A stretch of DNA of 64,000 nucleotides. Origin: Gammaproteobacteria bacterium (GTDB taxonomy: Bacteria; Pseudomonadota; Gammaproteobacteria; JAURND01). Positions 52,938 to 61,058 of the stretch are shown piece by piece. Each line of letters opens with the position of its first letter. Position 1 is the stretch's first letter. The notes under the pieces were generated by a model. That model was not told where the DNA came from, made no database searches, and saw nothing but the letters and a program-made list of their open reading frames with translations. The translations under genes were made by a program, and so were the position numbers. Location of the stretch: positions 124,001-188,000 of the forward strand of contig DASZWJ010000028.1 of NCBI GenBank assembly GCA_035546635.1, written 5' to 3'.

Positions 52938-53118
52938 GTCTAATGGCACCCGTCATCGTCAGAAATAGCTATGGGTACAATTTGAATATTCAGCATAACT
53001 ACTTCCCGCTCTTGCTCCTTGATTTGGTTTTCAGTTATTATTCACCGTTCAAAAAATTCACAAAAACTTGAGCCATACTAATCATGTATAAAAAAGCATC
53101 ATTAAGGAGCTATTCCGC

Positions 53119-56100
53119 GTGAATGGAGTCATCAGTCTATTAGAGCTTGTACAACAGCGTGCTACTGAATTCCCAACAGACACAGCTTACCAGTTTTTAA
53201 CCAGTAGTAGCGGGTATGATACCCTCTCCTATGCAGAGCTTGATAAAAAAGCCAGAGCCATTGCGGCTACGCTGCAGCAGCACGGCTGTTATAACGAGCG
53301 TGCTGTGCTGTTATTGCCGCCTGGGCTTGATTATGTGGCGGCTTTTTTTGGTTGCCTTTATGCGGGCGCAATTGCTGTGCCGATTTATCCGCCCAGCAAA
53401 AACAGGCACTTGCGTAGATTGCTCAGCATTGTGGATGATGCCAAAGCCAAATTTATCCTGACCCAGGAAATCTTTGCCGATCAAGACTTTGGCGCTCACT
53501 CGATTGTATTGAAAATCGATCAAATCGATGATTGTGCTTTAAATAGCTATCAACCTGTGGCGCGCAGCGAAGAAGATTTAGTATTTTTACAATACACTTC
53601 CGGTTCGACCAGCAATCCCAAGGGCGTGATGGTCAGCTATGGTAATATTTCTGCCAATATAGCTATTATGCAGAGCAACTTTGAGGAGCACACCACAGTG
53701 ACCTGCTCCTGGCTCCCACCTTATCATGATATGGGGTTAGTTGCCGGGATTATGCTGCCTATGTATCTTAAGGCGCGGGCTATTCTCATGGCGCCCTCTA
53801 ATTTTTTACAATCACCGCTACGTTGGCTAGAGGTGATCTCCCGCGAACGTGTGGAACTGACGGCCGGTCCTAATTTCGCTTATGATTTGTGTGTGAATAA
53901 AATCACCAAGGAACAAGTGGCGCAATTAGATTTAAGCTGCTGGAAATATGCTGTTAATGGTGCAGAACCTATACGTCAAACGACATTACAGCGTTTTGTT
54001 GAGCATTTTGCGCCCGCAGGATTTGATCCGGCTAACTTATATCCTTGCTATGGATTAGCAGAGGCCACATTGATGCTGACTGGAATCCGAAGTACGGCAA
54101 ATAATGTCTTCCCTTTGCTTAAATCCGAATTGGAGAAAGGCAAGGTGGTGCCAGCTAAAGATCCTAAAAATCAATTGACAGTCAATATCGTAAATTGTGG
54201 TCATCCCCAGCCTGAGCATACTATACGCATTGTTGACCCCAGTACCCATGCTGCGTTACCTGAGCTTAATATCGGTGAAATTTGGGCTAGCGGACCCAGC
54301 ATTGCCAAAGGGTATCTCAACAAGCCCCAACTCACACAAACTATTTTTCACGCGCAATTAAAAGATGAACCCAAAGTACACTATATGCGTACCGGCGATC
54401 TAGGTTTTATGCACAATAACCAGCTCTACGTCACTGGGCGCATTAAAGATCTCATTATTATCAGAGGTCTTAATTATTATCCCCAAGATATTGAGCAAAC
54501 CGTAACGGAAAGCCATCCCTCCTTACAGAATCATGGCGCAGCTGCTTTTTCAGTTGAAATAAACAATGAAGAACAATTAGTCGTCATCCAAGAAGTGAAA
54601 CGGGAAAAATTGCAAAGGCTAGACAGTGAAGCGGTGCTGGATGCGATTCAAGAAGCGCTATTAAAAGAACATGGGTTGAGTGCGCATAGCATAGTATTAC
54701 TTAAACCATATTCTCTGCCTAAAACTTCCAGTGGCAAAGTACAGCGTTGGTCTTGCCGTGCTGAATTTCTTGCCAATACCCTCAACAGCGTCGCACGTTG
54801 GGATCAAGCTACACCCACTACTACGTCATCCTGCGACTCGAATGTGGGAACTCAAGCGGAACACACGGGCGTCCAAGTGCAGCCAGTTGTAAAACATTCC
54901 CAATTTACCGGAAAAGAAGAAGCAATCATCTGGTTAAAGCAATGGTTTGCCCAGCACTTGCGTGTACCAGCTCAAGAAATTTTGATTCACAAAAATTTGG
55001 TGGATATGGGCGTTAATTCGCTGATAGCAGCAGAGTTAGGTAGTGAGTTATATAATAAACTGGGTGTGAGACTGGATATTATTACCTTATTTGAACAACA
55101 TTCCTTGGATAAATTGGCAGATTTTTTAACCACCGATCCTGCGGTTATAGGTAAATTTAACCCAAGTCATGCAAGCCATAGCCAGGGCGTCGTGCCATTA
55201 CGTGAGCATAGACAGAATTTAGTTAAGCCCTTAGATAAAGAACTGCTAGCCACAGTAAAAAATATTTATTTTAAAGTGAACAGTGGGATATCCACCAATA
55301 ATACGGTTATTGCAGGCGAGGAGTTTATTAATTACTCTGGGTATAACTATTTAGGTATGTCAGGTGATAAACAAGTCACCGAAGCCGTGATCCAAGCAGT
55401 AAAAGAATACGGCACTTCAGTTTCAGCGAGTCGTATGGTATCGGGAGAAAAAGCCCTACATATTCAGCTGGAACGAGCAATTTCTGAGTTAATTGGCGCT
55501 GAAGATGCGGCGGTTTTGCCTTCGGGTTATGCCACCAATATTGCCATCATTACCCATTTGTTTGGTCCGGGGGATTTGGTGGTTTATGATGCCTTATCGC
55601 ATAAAAGCATTTTACAGGGTTCGCTGTTTTCAGGAGCGACCTGCATGGCATTTCCCCATAATGATTATGCAGCGCTTGAAGAGTTATTGGAAAAAACCCG
55701 CGAACAGTACCAACGTGTATTAATTGTATCGGAAGGTGCTTTTAGCATGGATGGTGATATCTGTGATGTCAGGCAACTGATAGCGGCAAAGAAGCGTTTT
55801 GAGACATTCTTGATGCTAGATGAAGCGCATTCCATGGGCGTCATTGGCGATACCGGGCGTGGAACCCGTGAATATTTTAATCTCAATTCCGAGGATGTTG
55901 ATATCTGGATGGGGACGTTGAGTAAATCCTTTGCGAGTTGTGGCGGTTATATCGCAGGTACAGCTGAATTAATTGAAAACTTTAAATATAGCTCAGCGGG
56001 ATTTGTCTATTCTGCAGGTATCTCGCCTGCAAATACAGCAGCTGCGCTCGCCGCAATTAAATTAATGAACCAGCAGCCCCAAAGGGTCACTTTATTACGG

Positions 56101-56415
56101 CAACGCCATAGCTTGTTGTTATCTTTGTTAAAAGAACAGGGCATACCAACCGGCAATAGTTTTGATACGCCCATCATTCCGATTATGGCAGGTACAACTG
56201 AAGGCGCGATCCAACTAAGTTCCTATTTGGCGCAGCGTAAAATTTATGCCTTGCCCATTTTTTATCCTGCAGTTGAGAAAAATTTGGCGCGGATACGGTT
56301 ATTTGTCAACTGCCTGCATACAGAAGAACAAATACGTTATACGGCCAAAACAATTGCTGAAGCTTATAAGTTATTGCAAAACAGCCAGGATACAGAGATT
56401 GCTATAGCTGTTTAA
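53119..56415 (+). CDS. FAAL-ACP-serine palmitoyltransferase-like fusion
   Basis: A 1,098-residue three-part enzyme. A fatty-acyl-AMP ligase (about 1-575) has YTSGSTSNPKG from 159. An acyl carrier domain has Ser634 in MGVNSLIAAEL. An alpha-oxoamine synthase (about 710-1090) has DEAH at 901-904 and PLP Lys936 in GTLSKSFASCGGYIAG, which is closer to serine palmitoyltransferase than to BioF or KBL (whose Lys sits in TLGKALG). A fatty acid would be activated, loaded on the ACP and condensed with an amino acid, probably serine, giving 3-ketosphinganine. Discrete ligase, ACP and Spt do this in Caulobacter; here they are fused. The GTG start follows AAGGAGC. Confidence 0.9.
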   Translation: MNGVISLLELVQQRATEFPTDTAYQFLTSSSGYDTLSYAELDKKARAIAATLQQHGCYNERAVLLLPPGLDYVAAFFGCLYAGAIAVPIYPPSKNRHLRRLLSIVDDAKAKFILTQEIFADQDFGAHSIVLKIDQIDDCALNSYQPVARSEEDLVFLQYTSGSTSNPKGVMVSYGNISANIAIMQSNFEEHTTVTCSWLPPYHDMGLVAGIMLPMYLKARAILMAPSNFLQSPLRWLEVISRERVELTAGPNFAYDLCVNKITKEQVAQLDLSCWKYAVNGAEPIRQTTLQRFVEHFAPAGFDPANLYPCYGLAEATLMLTGIRSTANNVFPLLKSELEKGKVVPAKDPKNQLTVNIVNCGHPQPEHTIRIVDPSTHAALPELNIGEIWASGPSIAKGYLNKPQLTQTIFHAQLKDEPKVHYMRTGDLGFMHNNQLYVTGRIKDLIIIRGLNYYPQDIEQTVTESHPSLQNHGAAAFSVEINNEEQLVVIQEVKREKLQRLDSEAVLDAIQEALLKEHGLSAHSIVLLKPYSLPKTSSGKVQRWSCRAEFLANTLNSVARWDQATPTTTSSCDSNVGTQAEHTGVQVQPVVKHSQFTGKEEAIIWLKQWFAQHLRVPAQEILIHKNLVDMGVNSLIAAELGSELYNKLGVRLDIITLFEQHSLDKLADFLTTDPAVIGKFNPSHASHSQGVVPLREHRQNLVKPLDKELLATVKNIYFKVNSGISTNNTVIAGEEFINYSGYNYLGMSGDKQVTEAVIQAVKEYGTSVSASRMVSGEKALHIQLERAISELIGAEDAAVLPSGYATNIAIITHLFGPGDLVVYDALSHKSILQGSLFSGATCMAFPHNDYAALEELLEKTREQYQRVLIVSEGAFSMDGDICDVRQLIAAKKRFETFLMLDEAHSMGVIGDTGRGTREYFNLNSEDVDIWMGTLSKSFASCGGYIAGTAELIENFKYSSAGFVYSAGISPANTAAALAAIKLMNQQPQRVTLLRQRHSLLLSLLKEQGIPTGNSFDTPIIPIMAGTTEGAIQLSSYLAQRKIYALPIFYPAVEKNLARIRLFVNCLHTEEQIRYTAKTIAEAYKLLQNSQDTEIAIAV

Positions 56416-56455
56416 TTTGCTCTTTTTAACATCTATCAATGAGGTACTTCCTGCA

Positions 56456-57115
56456 ATGAAGAAGGACAATTATGCGAATCAGGCGCAATATAATAAAAAC
56501 TATAGTCCGCGATTATTCGCTAATCCTATTCTGGAACGTTTAAGCCAAACTCGGCCAACAACGTTACTCATAGGATATGTGCCGATCATTGGTTTTTTTT
56601 GTATTTTTGCTTTAATCCAACAAACTTTTATAAGTGCTACTGTAACATTTGCCCTAGGGTTATTGGTTTGGACATTAGCAGAATATTTAATCCATCGTTT
56701 TGTATTTCACTATAAACCCCGCGCTTCAAAATGGGAAAAAATCAATCCACTGTTTTATGGTAATTTCATACATAATATTCATCATACCTACCCGAGGGAT
56801 AAACTGCGTTTGGTCACGCCATTAGTTGTTACTATGCCTTTAGCTGCATTATTTTATTTAGTGTTTTGGTTAGTATTTCGCTCATACAGCGCTGCTTTAT
56901 TTGCTGGATTCTTAACAGGTTATGTACTCTATGATGTATTACATGCTTTTACGCATATTTATCCCATGTCAAGTCGCATTGGGAAATTTTTAAAGTACTA
57001 CCATATGCGACATCATTATCATATGGATGAGAAATCTTTTGGGGTGAGTAGTCCGATTTGGGATTATGTATTTAGAACGGTCGATACCACGCCGCTTAAA
57101 AAAGCTAGGCATTAA
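56456..57115 (+). CDS. Fatty acid/sphingolipid hydroxylase family protein
   Basis: A 219-residue di-iron membrane hydroxylase. Histidine motifs occur in EYLIHRFVFH, HNIHHTYP, LHAFTH and YYHMRHHYHMDEKSFG, spread between hydrophobic hairpins as in the FA2H/Scs7 family that 2-hydroxylates the N-acyl chain of ceramides. The ATG at 56456 follows GAGGT at a long spacing; the TTG at 56417 is less likely. It is 40 bases after the SPT fusion. The stop codon lies in the end of a MITE-like element (57112-57310). C-4 hydroxylation of the sphingoid base is the alternative reaction. Confidence 0.87.
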   Translation: MKKDNYANQAQYNKNYSPRLFANPILERLSQTRPTTLLIGYVPIIGFFCIFALIQQTFISATVTFALGLLVWTLAEYLIHRFVFHYKPRASKWEKINPLFYGNFIHNIHHTYPRDKLRLVTPLVVTMPLAALFYLVFWLVFRSYSAALFAGFLTGYVLYDVLHAFTHIYPMSSRIGKFLKYYHMRHHYHMDEKSFGVSSPIWDYVFRTVDTTPLKKARH

Positions 57116-57310
57116 TTAGTCGCTGGCGCGAAATTCAAGTCTGTCATTCCCGCGCAGGCGGGACTCATCCATCCATGGCATTTTTCTATATTTTTTTGGC
57201 AGATTCGATACTTTTATGCTGACGAATCATCAAAAGCCATGGAAGGATGGGTTCCCGCCTGCGCGGGAATGACAGTATTTTTATATTTCGCGCCAGCGAC
57301 GACTAATTAA
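57112..57310. mobile_element. MITE-like palindromic element inside the sphingolipid operon
   Basis: About 199 bases with matching ends: TTAATTAGTCGCTGGCGCGA on the left, and its complement with an extra TCG on the right ending at 57310. Nested arms GTCATTCCCGCGCAGGCGGGA / CCCGCCTGCGCGGGAATGAC and CCATGG pairs make nearly the whole element one hairpin. No ORF, so non-autonomous. The left end supplies the stop codon of the hydroxylase gene. Confidence 0.75.
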
Positions 57311-57361
57311 GAAAAGTACGAAAAAAATTATAAAACTAATACCTTTTTTCAGAGTGTATCT

Positions 57362-58492
57362 ATGCCCCTACAAATATTACCGGTTATCACTAAACAAGAC
57401 TGGCAAACCTTTTTAAATGTCCCCCACTTGTTACACCAACACGACCCCAACTGGGTGCCACCGCTACAGATTTCAGTTAAAACCACTCTCAGTCAAAAAA
57501 ACCCATTTTTTAAGCGTGCCAAAATGCAATTATGGGTAGCTTATCGCGATAATCAGCCCGTAGGGCGCATTGCAGGCATCATTAATGATGCGCATAATGA
57601 GTTTCATAACGAAAATATTGCATTTTGGGGTTTTTTTGAAGCAGAGCACGACCAGCATGTGGCTGAGGCGCTATTTAAAGCAGTTGAGCAATGGGCACAA
57701 CCGCAAGGAATACGCATATTTCGCGGACCGGTCAATCCATCCACAAACTATGAATGCGGATTGCAGATTTCGGCATTTGATACCATGCCCTACATTATGA
57801 TGCCGCAAAATCCAGCTTATTATCCACAATTGGTCGAGGCGCAAGGCTATGTCAAAGCCAAAGATTTAGATGCCTGGCGTATTGATGGTGGTAATGCCGC
57901 TTTTCATCCGCGTTTGATGGCTAAAGCTAAATCCTTCGTTGAGCAACATAATATTACCTTGCGTCCCGTGAACTTGAAGCGATTTGAACAAGAGGCTGAG
58001 CATATTTTTGCAACTTATAACGATGCTTGGGAAAAGAATTGGGGTTTTGTCCCTATGGAAAAAGAAGAATTTCTGTTTTTAGCTAAAGAAATGAAACCCA
58101 TATTGACTAAAGAGTCGTGTTTTATTGTCGAAGTAGCGGGAGAAGTTGCGGCTTTTGGCATATGGCTGCCGGATATTAATCAAGTGTTACATAAAATTCG
58201 TGATGGAAAATTATTTCCTACAGGTATTTTTAAATTGCTATGGTATACCAAAGTAAAAAAATTGATGAATCGCGGGCGTGTGCCAACTTTGGGCATTCGC
58301 AAAAAGTTTCGTCATTTAAATCTGGGATCGTTGTTGTACGCTAAATTTTTAGAAGTGGTGCCTCCAGCAGGATATAGATGGAATGAATGTTCCTGGATAT
58401 TAGAAGATAATAAAAGTATGCGTACAGCGCTGCGTTTGATGAATGCGGAATTATATAAAACTTACCGAATTTACGAAAAGACATTGCCATGA
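57362..58492 (+). CDS. GNAT-family acyltransferase, candidate bacterial ceramide synthase
   Basis: A 376-residue acyltransferase of the GNAT superfamily with an N-terminal ILPVITKQDWQTFLNVPHLL segment, HDPNWVPPL, and the family motifs GRIAGIINDAHNEFH, FRGPVNPSTNYECG and NPAYYPQLVEAQGY. In Caulobacter a GNAT-type protein, bCerS (CC_1154), acylates the sphingoid base. Size and position, beside an Spt and a CerR-like gene, fit the same job here. A general N-acyltransferase for another lipid amine is the alternative. It overlaps the next gene by four bases (ATGA). Confidence 0.75.
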   Translation: MPLQILPVITKQDWQTFLNVPHLLHQHDPNWVPPLQISVKTTLSQKNPFFKRAKMQLWVAYRDNQPVGRIAGIINDAHNEFHNENIAFWGFFEAEHDQHVAEALFKAVEQWAQPQGIRIFRGPVNPSTNYECGLQISAFDTMPYIMMPQNPAYYPQLVEAQGYVKAKDLDAWRIDGGNAAFHPRLMAKAKSFVEQHNITLRPVNLKRFEQEAEHIFATYNDAWEKNWGFVPMEKEEFLFLAKEMKPILTKESCFIVEVAGEVAAFGIWLPDINQVLHKIRDGKLFPTGIFKLLWYTKVKKLMNRGRVPTLGIRKKFRHLNLGSLLYAKFLEVVPPAGYRWNECSWILEDNKSMRTALRLMNAELYKTYRIYEKTLP

Positions 58493-59481
58493 AAGTCTTG
58501 CTGACCGGTGCTACAGGGTTTATTGGCTCGCATACGGCAGAAGCTTTGATAGCAAAGCAGCATCAAGTACGTTGTTTAGTTCGGTCAACTGCTGATGTTA
58601 GTTTTTTGAAAACATTGGGGTCGGCACTGGAATTATATGAAGGTACTTTAACCGACAGTGCAGACTTGCAAGCCGCAGTAGATGGCATGGATGCTGTGAT
58701 TCATTGCGCAGGTTTAGTTAAGGTGAAAAAAAAGGATGAATTTTTTACCACGAATACTGAAGGTACGCGTGCCTTGTTAAAGGCTGTTAGAATGGCTGCC
58801 CCTGATCTTCAACGTTTTGTTTTGGTTTCAAGTCTAGCTGCCTGTGGCGCTGCATTGAATAATAAAATACCACCTGCTGCAGATTTTAACCCACAACCCG
58901 TCAGTCAGTATGGTCAGAGTAAACTGAATGCTGAAATCATTGCGCAAGAATTTTCAAGTCACCTCCCCATTACCATCATTCGTCCTTCAGTAGTTTATGG
59001 TCCTCGGGATTTGTCTACCCTGACATTTTTTAAAACAATACATCGTGGTTTTTTGCCGTTGTCACAAGGTGGAATGGGCGCAGCCAGTACGATCTATGTC
59101 ACAGATGTTGCTAACGCATTAGTACAGTCTATTACTACGGCACCACAAAGTGGTAGTGCCTATTTTTTAGAGGATGGTGAGACTTTGACTTGGCGTGAAC
59201 GTTATTATCAATTAGCTGAGCATGCAAAAATCACTCGCAAAATAGAAATCCACTTGCCGCAGTTGGTCATAAAAACCATAGCCTGGTTATCAGAATATTA
59301 CGGCCGTTTGACGAATAAACCTGTCTTACTAAACCGAGATAAATTTAATGAACTTAAACAGCTTTATTGGGTTTGCGATAGTACGCCGGCTTTTGATGGA
59401 CTACTCTGGAGACCACAGATCAATTGGTCACAAGGAACACAATTAACTTATGAATGGTATGCAAAGTCAGGCTGGTTATAA
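58489..59481 (+). CDS. NAD-dependent epimerase/dehydratase, CerR-like reductase
   Basis: A 330-residue extended short-chain dehydrogenase. The NAD(P) motif TGATGFIGSHTAEAL is at the N-terminus and the catalytic Tyr-Lys is in YGQSK. HpnA-like and sterol-dehydrogenase-like homologues share this layout. In Caulobacter the third ceramide gene, cerR, is an epimerase-type reductase for the 3-keto group; this protein is a good candidate for it. It is coupled at both ends: ATGA with the acyltransferase gene and TAATG with the kinase gene. Confidence 0.8.
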   Translation: MKVLLTGATGFIGSHTAEALIAKQHQVRCLVRSTADVSFLKTLGSALELYEGTLTDSADLQAAVDGMDAVIHCAGLVKVKKKDEFFTTNTEGTRALLKAVRMAAPDLQRFVLVSSLAACGAALNNKIPPAADFNPQPVSQYGQSKLNAEIIAQEFSSHLPITIIRPSVVYGPRDLSTLTFFKTIHRGFLPLSQGGMGAASTIYVTDVANALVQSITTAPQSGSAYFLEDGETLTWRERYYQLAEHAKITRKIEIHLPQLVIKTIAWLSEYYGRLTNKPVLLNRDKFNELKQLYWVCDSTPAFDGLLWRPQINWSQGTQLTYEWYAKSGWL

Positions 59482-59846
59482 TGATGGATAAAATCATAAA
59501 AAAAATTTACCGAGCAACAATTGACTCCATAGCCGGACTGAAAGCAGCATTTCGTTTTCAGCTGGCATTTAGGCTGGAGGTTTTGTTTTTGTGCCTGGGT
59601 ATTATATTAGCGCCGTTGCTAGGAAAATCTTTAGCGCAAAAATTTATTTTAATATCATGTTTGGTCTTAATTATTATCATAGAATTGATTAACAGTGCTA
59701 TTGAAACGGTAGTTAATCGGATCAGCCTTGAACATCATGAGCTATCTGGCCGCGCCAAAGATCTAGGATCTGCGGCGGTATTTGTTGCGGTATTGAATGC
59801 TATTGTGATTTGGGGTATTAGTATGTTGATGTGGCTGTCATCCTGA
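59481..59846 (+). CDS. dgkA: DgkA-type lipid kinase
   Basis: A 121-residue, three-helix membrane kinase, the same length as E. coli diacylglycerol kinase. The active-site stretch IELINSAIETVVNRIS and the following HHELSGRAKDLGSAAVFVA are well conserved, including the Glu that binds metal. E. coli DgkA is known to accept ceramide as well as diacylglycerol, so in this operon it could phosphorylate ceramide or sphingoid base. The gene start overlaps the previous stop. Its end (LSS then stop) is encoded by the palindromic repeat. Confidence 0.9.
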   Translation: MMDKIIKKIYRATIDSIAGLKAAFRFQLAFRLEVLFLCLGIILAPLLGKSLAQKFILISCLVLIIIIELINSAIETVVNRISLEHHELSGRAKDLGSAAVFVAVLNAIVIWGISMLMWLSS

Positions 59847-59886
59847 GCATAGCGAGGATGACAGTTTGGCTCAGGATGACAGCCTT
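59834..59886. repeat. ATGACAGC-type palindrome forming two gene ends
   Basis: GGCTGTCATCCTGAGC and GCTCAGGATGACAGCC form an inverted repeat with a middle AGGATGACAG unit. It supplies codons Leu-Ser-Ser-stop for both dgkA (plus strand) and the PAP2 gene (minus strand). Likely acts as a bidirectional terminator. Confidence 0.65.
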
Positions 59887-60731
59887 ACAAATTCCGGCAC
59901 CGTCATCGGTTTTATATAAATCAGCTCATATAAAACTAAGGGTGCCCCGATTAAGATACAACATAAATAAATACATAATATGGGCTTACGCGGGTGAATG
60001 TCTGAAAATTTATTTACATAATGCACAATGCGAGGAATTTTGAACAGTTGATAACACAATTCTGAAATAATAATGGCAGCTATGCCGTCCATAATCACAT
60101 GCACTTTTAATGTGATGGTACCTAAACACATGCCAATAAACCAAATTAAAAAAAGGCTACCTAATATCTTAAAACGTGCAAAAGTGAAGCGAAGAATAAT
60201 CCAGGCACTGCCGATATGGTATGAAGGAAATGAATTCCAGGGAGTGGTGATAGACATCACAAACTGAGTATTTCTATTTAAGAATCCAGGTGTTTGAATT
60301 TGTTGCCAAAACGCTGAAAATCCCGGATCTTGCCACAAAATTTTGCACGTGGGAAAAAGAAAATAAATAATATAGTGAATAATTAAAATCAGTAAACAGC
60401 TTAAAAACAGACGATAAATGAGTAAAAGATTAAATCTAGAAAAAATAAAAAGAATCCAAACAAAGACGAAAGGTATAATTAAGGCTGCCGAATAAAACAG
60501 TGACCAGAACGTGGAAAATGCCAGATCATGGTCAAGTGGTAAGGTAATAAGATTGATGTAATTTGTGCCGCGTGAATTTAGAATATTGCCTATAAATGCA
60601 TATTGTGCCCAAAGACATAGTAATAGAATAAATAAAATAAAAGCTTCTGCGAAACGTTGGATATTAGTTGATCGTTCCAATGAAGCATATTGGCTGACGT
60701 TGAAAACGGCTGATAAATTATTTGACTTCAT
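59871..60731 (-). CDS. PAP2-superfamily membrane protein, Aur1-like motifs
   Basis: A 286-residue protein with about six membrane segments. PAP2 motifs: SFPSYHIGSAWI (second) and TLKVHVIMDGIAAI (third), with the His-X3-Asp spacing. The FPSxH form and the loss of the first KX6RP motif resemble the Aur1/IPC-synthase-like (PAP2_3) branch more than simple lipid phosphatases. It could add a phosphate-linked head group to ceramide, or remove a phosphate made by the DgkA-type kinase. It is convergent with the ceramide operon, not part of the transcript. Ends LSS-stop in the shared palindrome. Confidence 0.75.
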   Translation of the reverse strand: MKSNNLSAVFNVSQYASLERSTNIQRFAEAFILFILLLCLWAQYAFIGNILNSRGTNYINLITLPLDHDLAFSTFWSLFYSAALIIPFVFVWILFIFSRFNLLLIYRLFLSCLLILIIHYIIYFLFPTCKILWQDPGFSAFWQQIQTPGFLNRNTQFVMSITTPWNSFPSYHIGSAWIILRFTFARFKILGSLFLIWFIGMCLGTITLKVHVIMDGIAAIIISELCYQLFKIPRIVHYVNKFSDIHPRKPILCIYLCCILIGAPLVLYELIYIKPMTVPEFVRLSS

Positions 60732-60844
60732 ATTTTTGAAGGCTGTCGTTAGCTCAGTAGGGTTGGTTATTTTACCAACAATTGGTTGATGAATCCATCC
60801 CGTTTTTTATTGCACAAAATGCGCAAAAATTAGTATACTTTGCC

Positions 60845-60969
60845 AGTAACTATTTAACATAAGATGGAAACGGCCAGATTTTTCCAAGCTCGCCTCTAAA
60901 AACTTTTAGGGGCGAGCTTGGAAAAAATCTGGCCGTTTATGCTACTTCAAGCGGTGCTGAATAGTTACT
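60845..60969. mobile_element. MITE-like palindrome with AGTAACTATT ends
   Basis: Ten-base terminal inverted repeats AGTAACTATT (60845-60854) and AATAGTTACT (60960-60969) enclose long arms. AAACGGCCAGATTTTTCC onward (60868-60903) pairs with its complement (60903-60938), one base unequal. The 125-base element has no ORF and fills most of the gap before the regulator gene. Confidence 0.7.
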
Positions 60970-61058
60970 TTTGCAATACAAATTATGGAGCAGTCAAGGT
61001 GGCTGAACGAAATAACCCCTCAAGTTCATAGCTATTTCCTTAAGGAGATTAAAGTATC

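Noticed and set aside
53119-56415. Oxoamine synthase as BioF (biotin) or KBL
   Set aside because: The PLP motif GTLSKSFASCGG fits serine palmitoyltransferase better than the TLGKALG type, and the neighbours are sphingolipid-like, not biotin genes.
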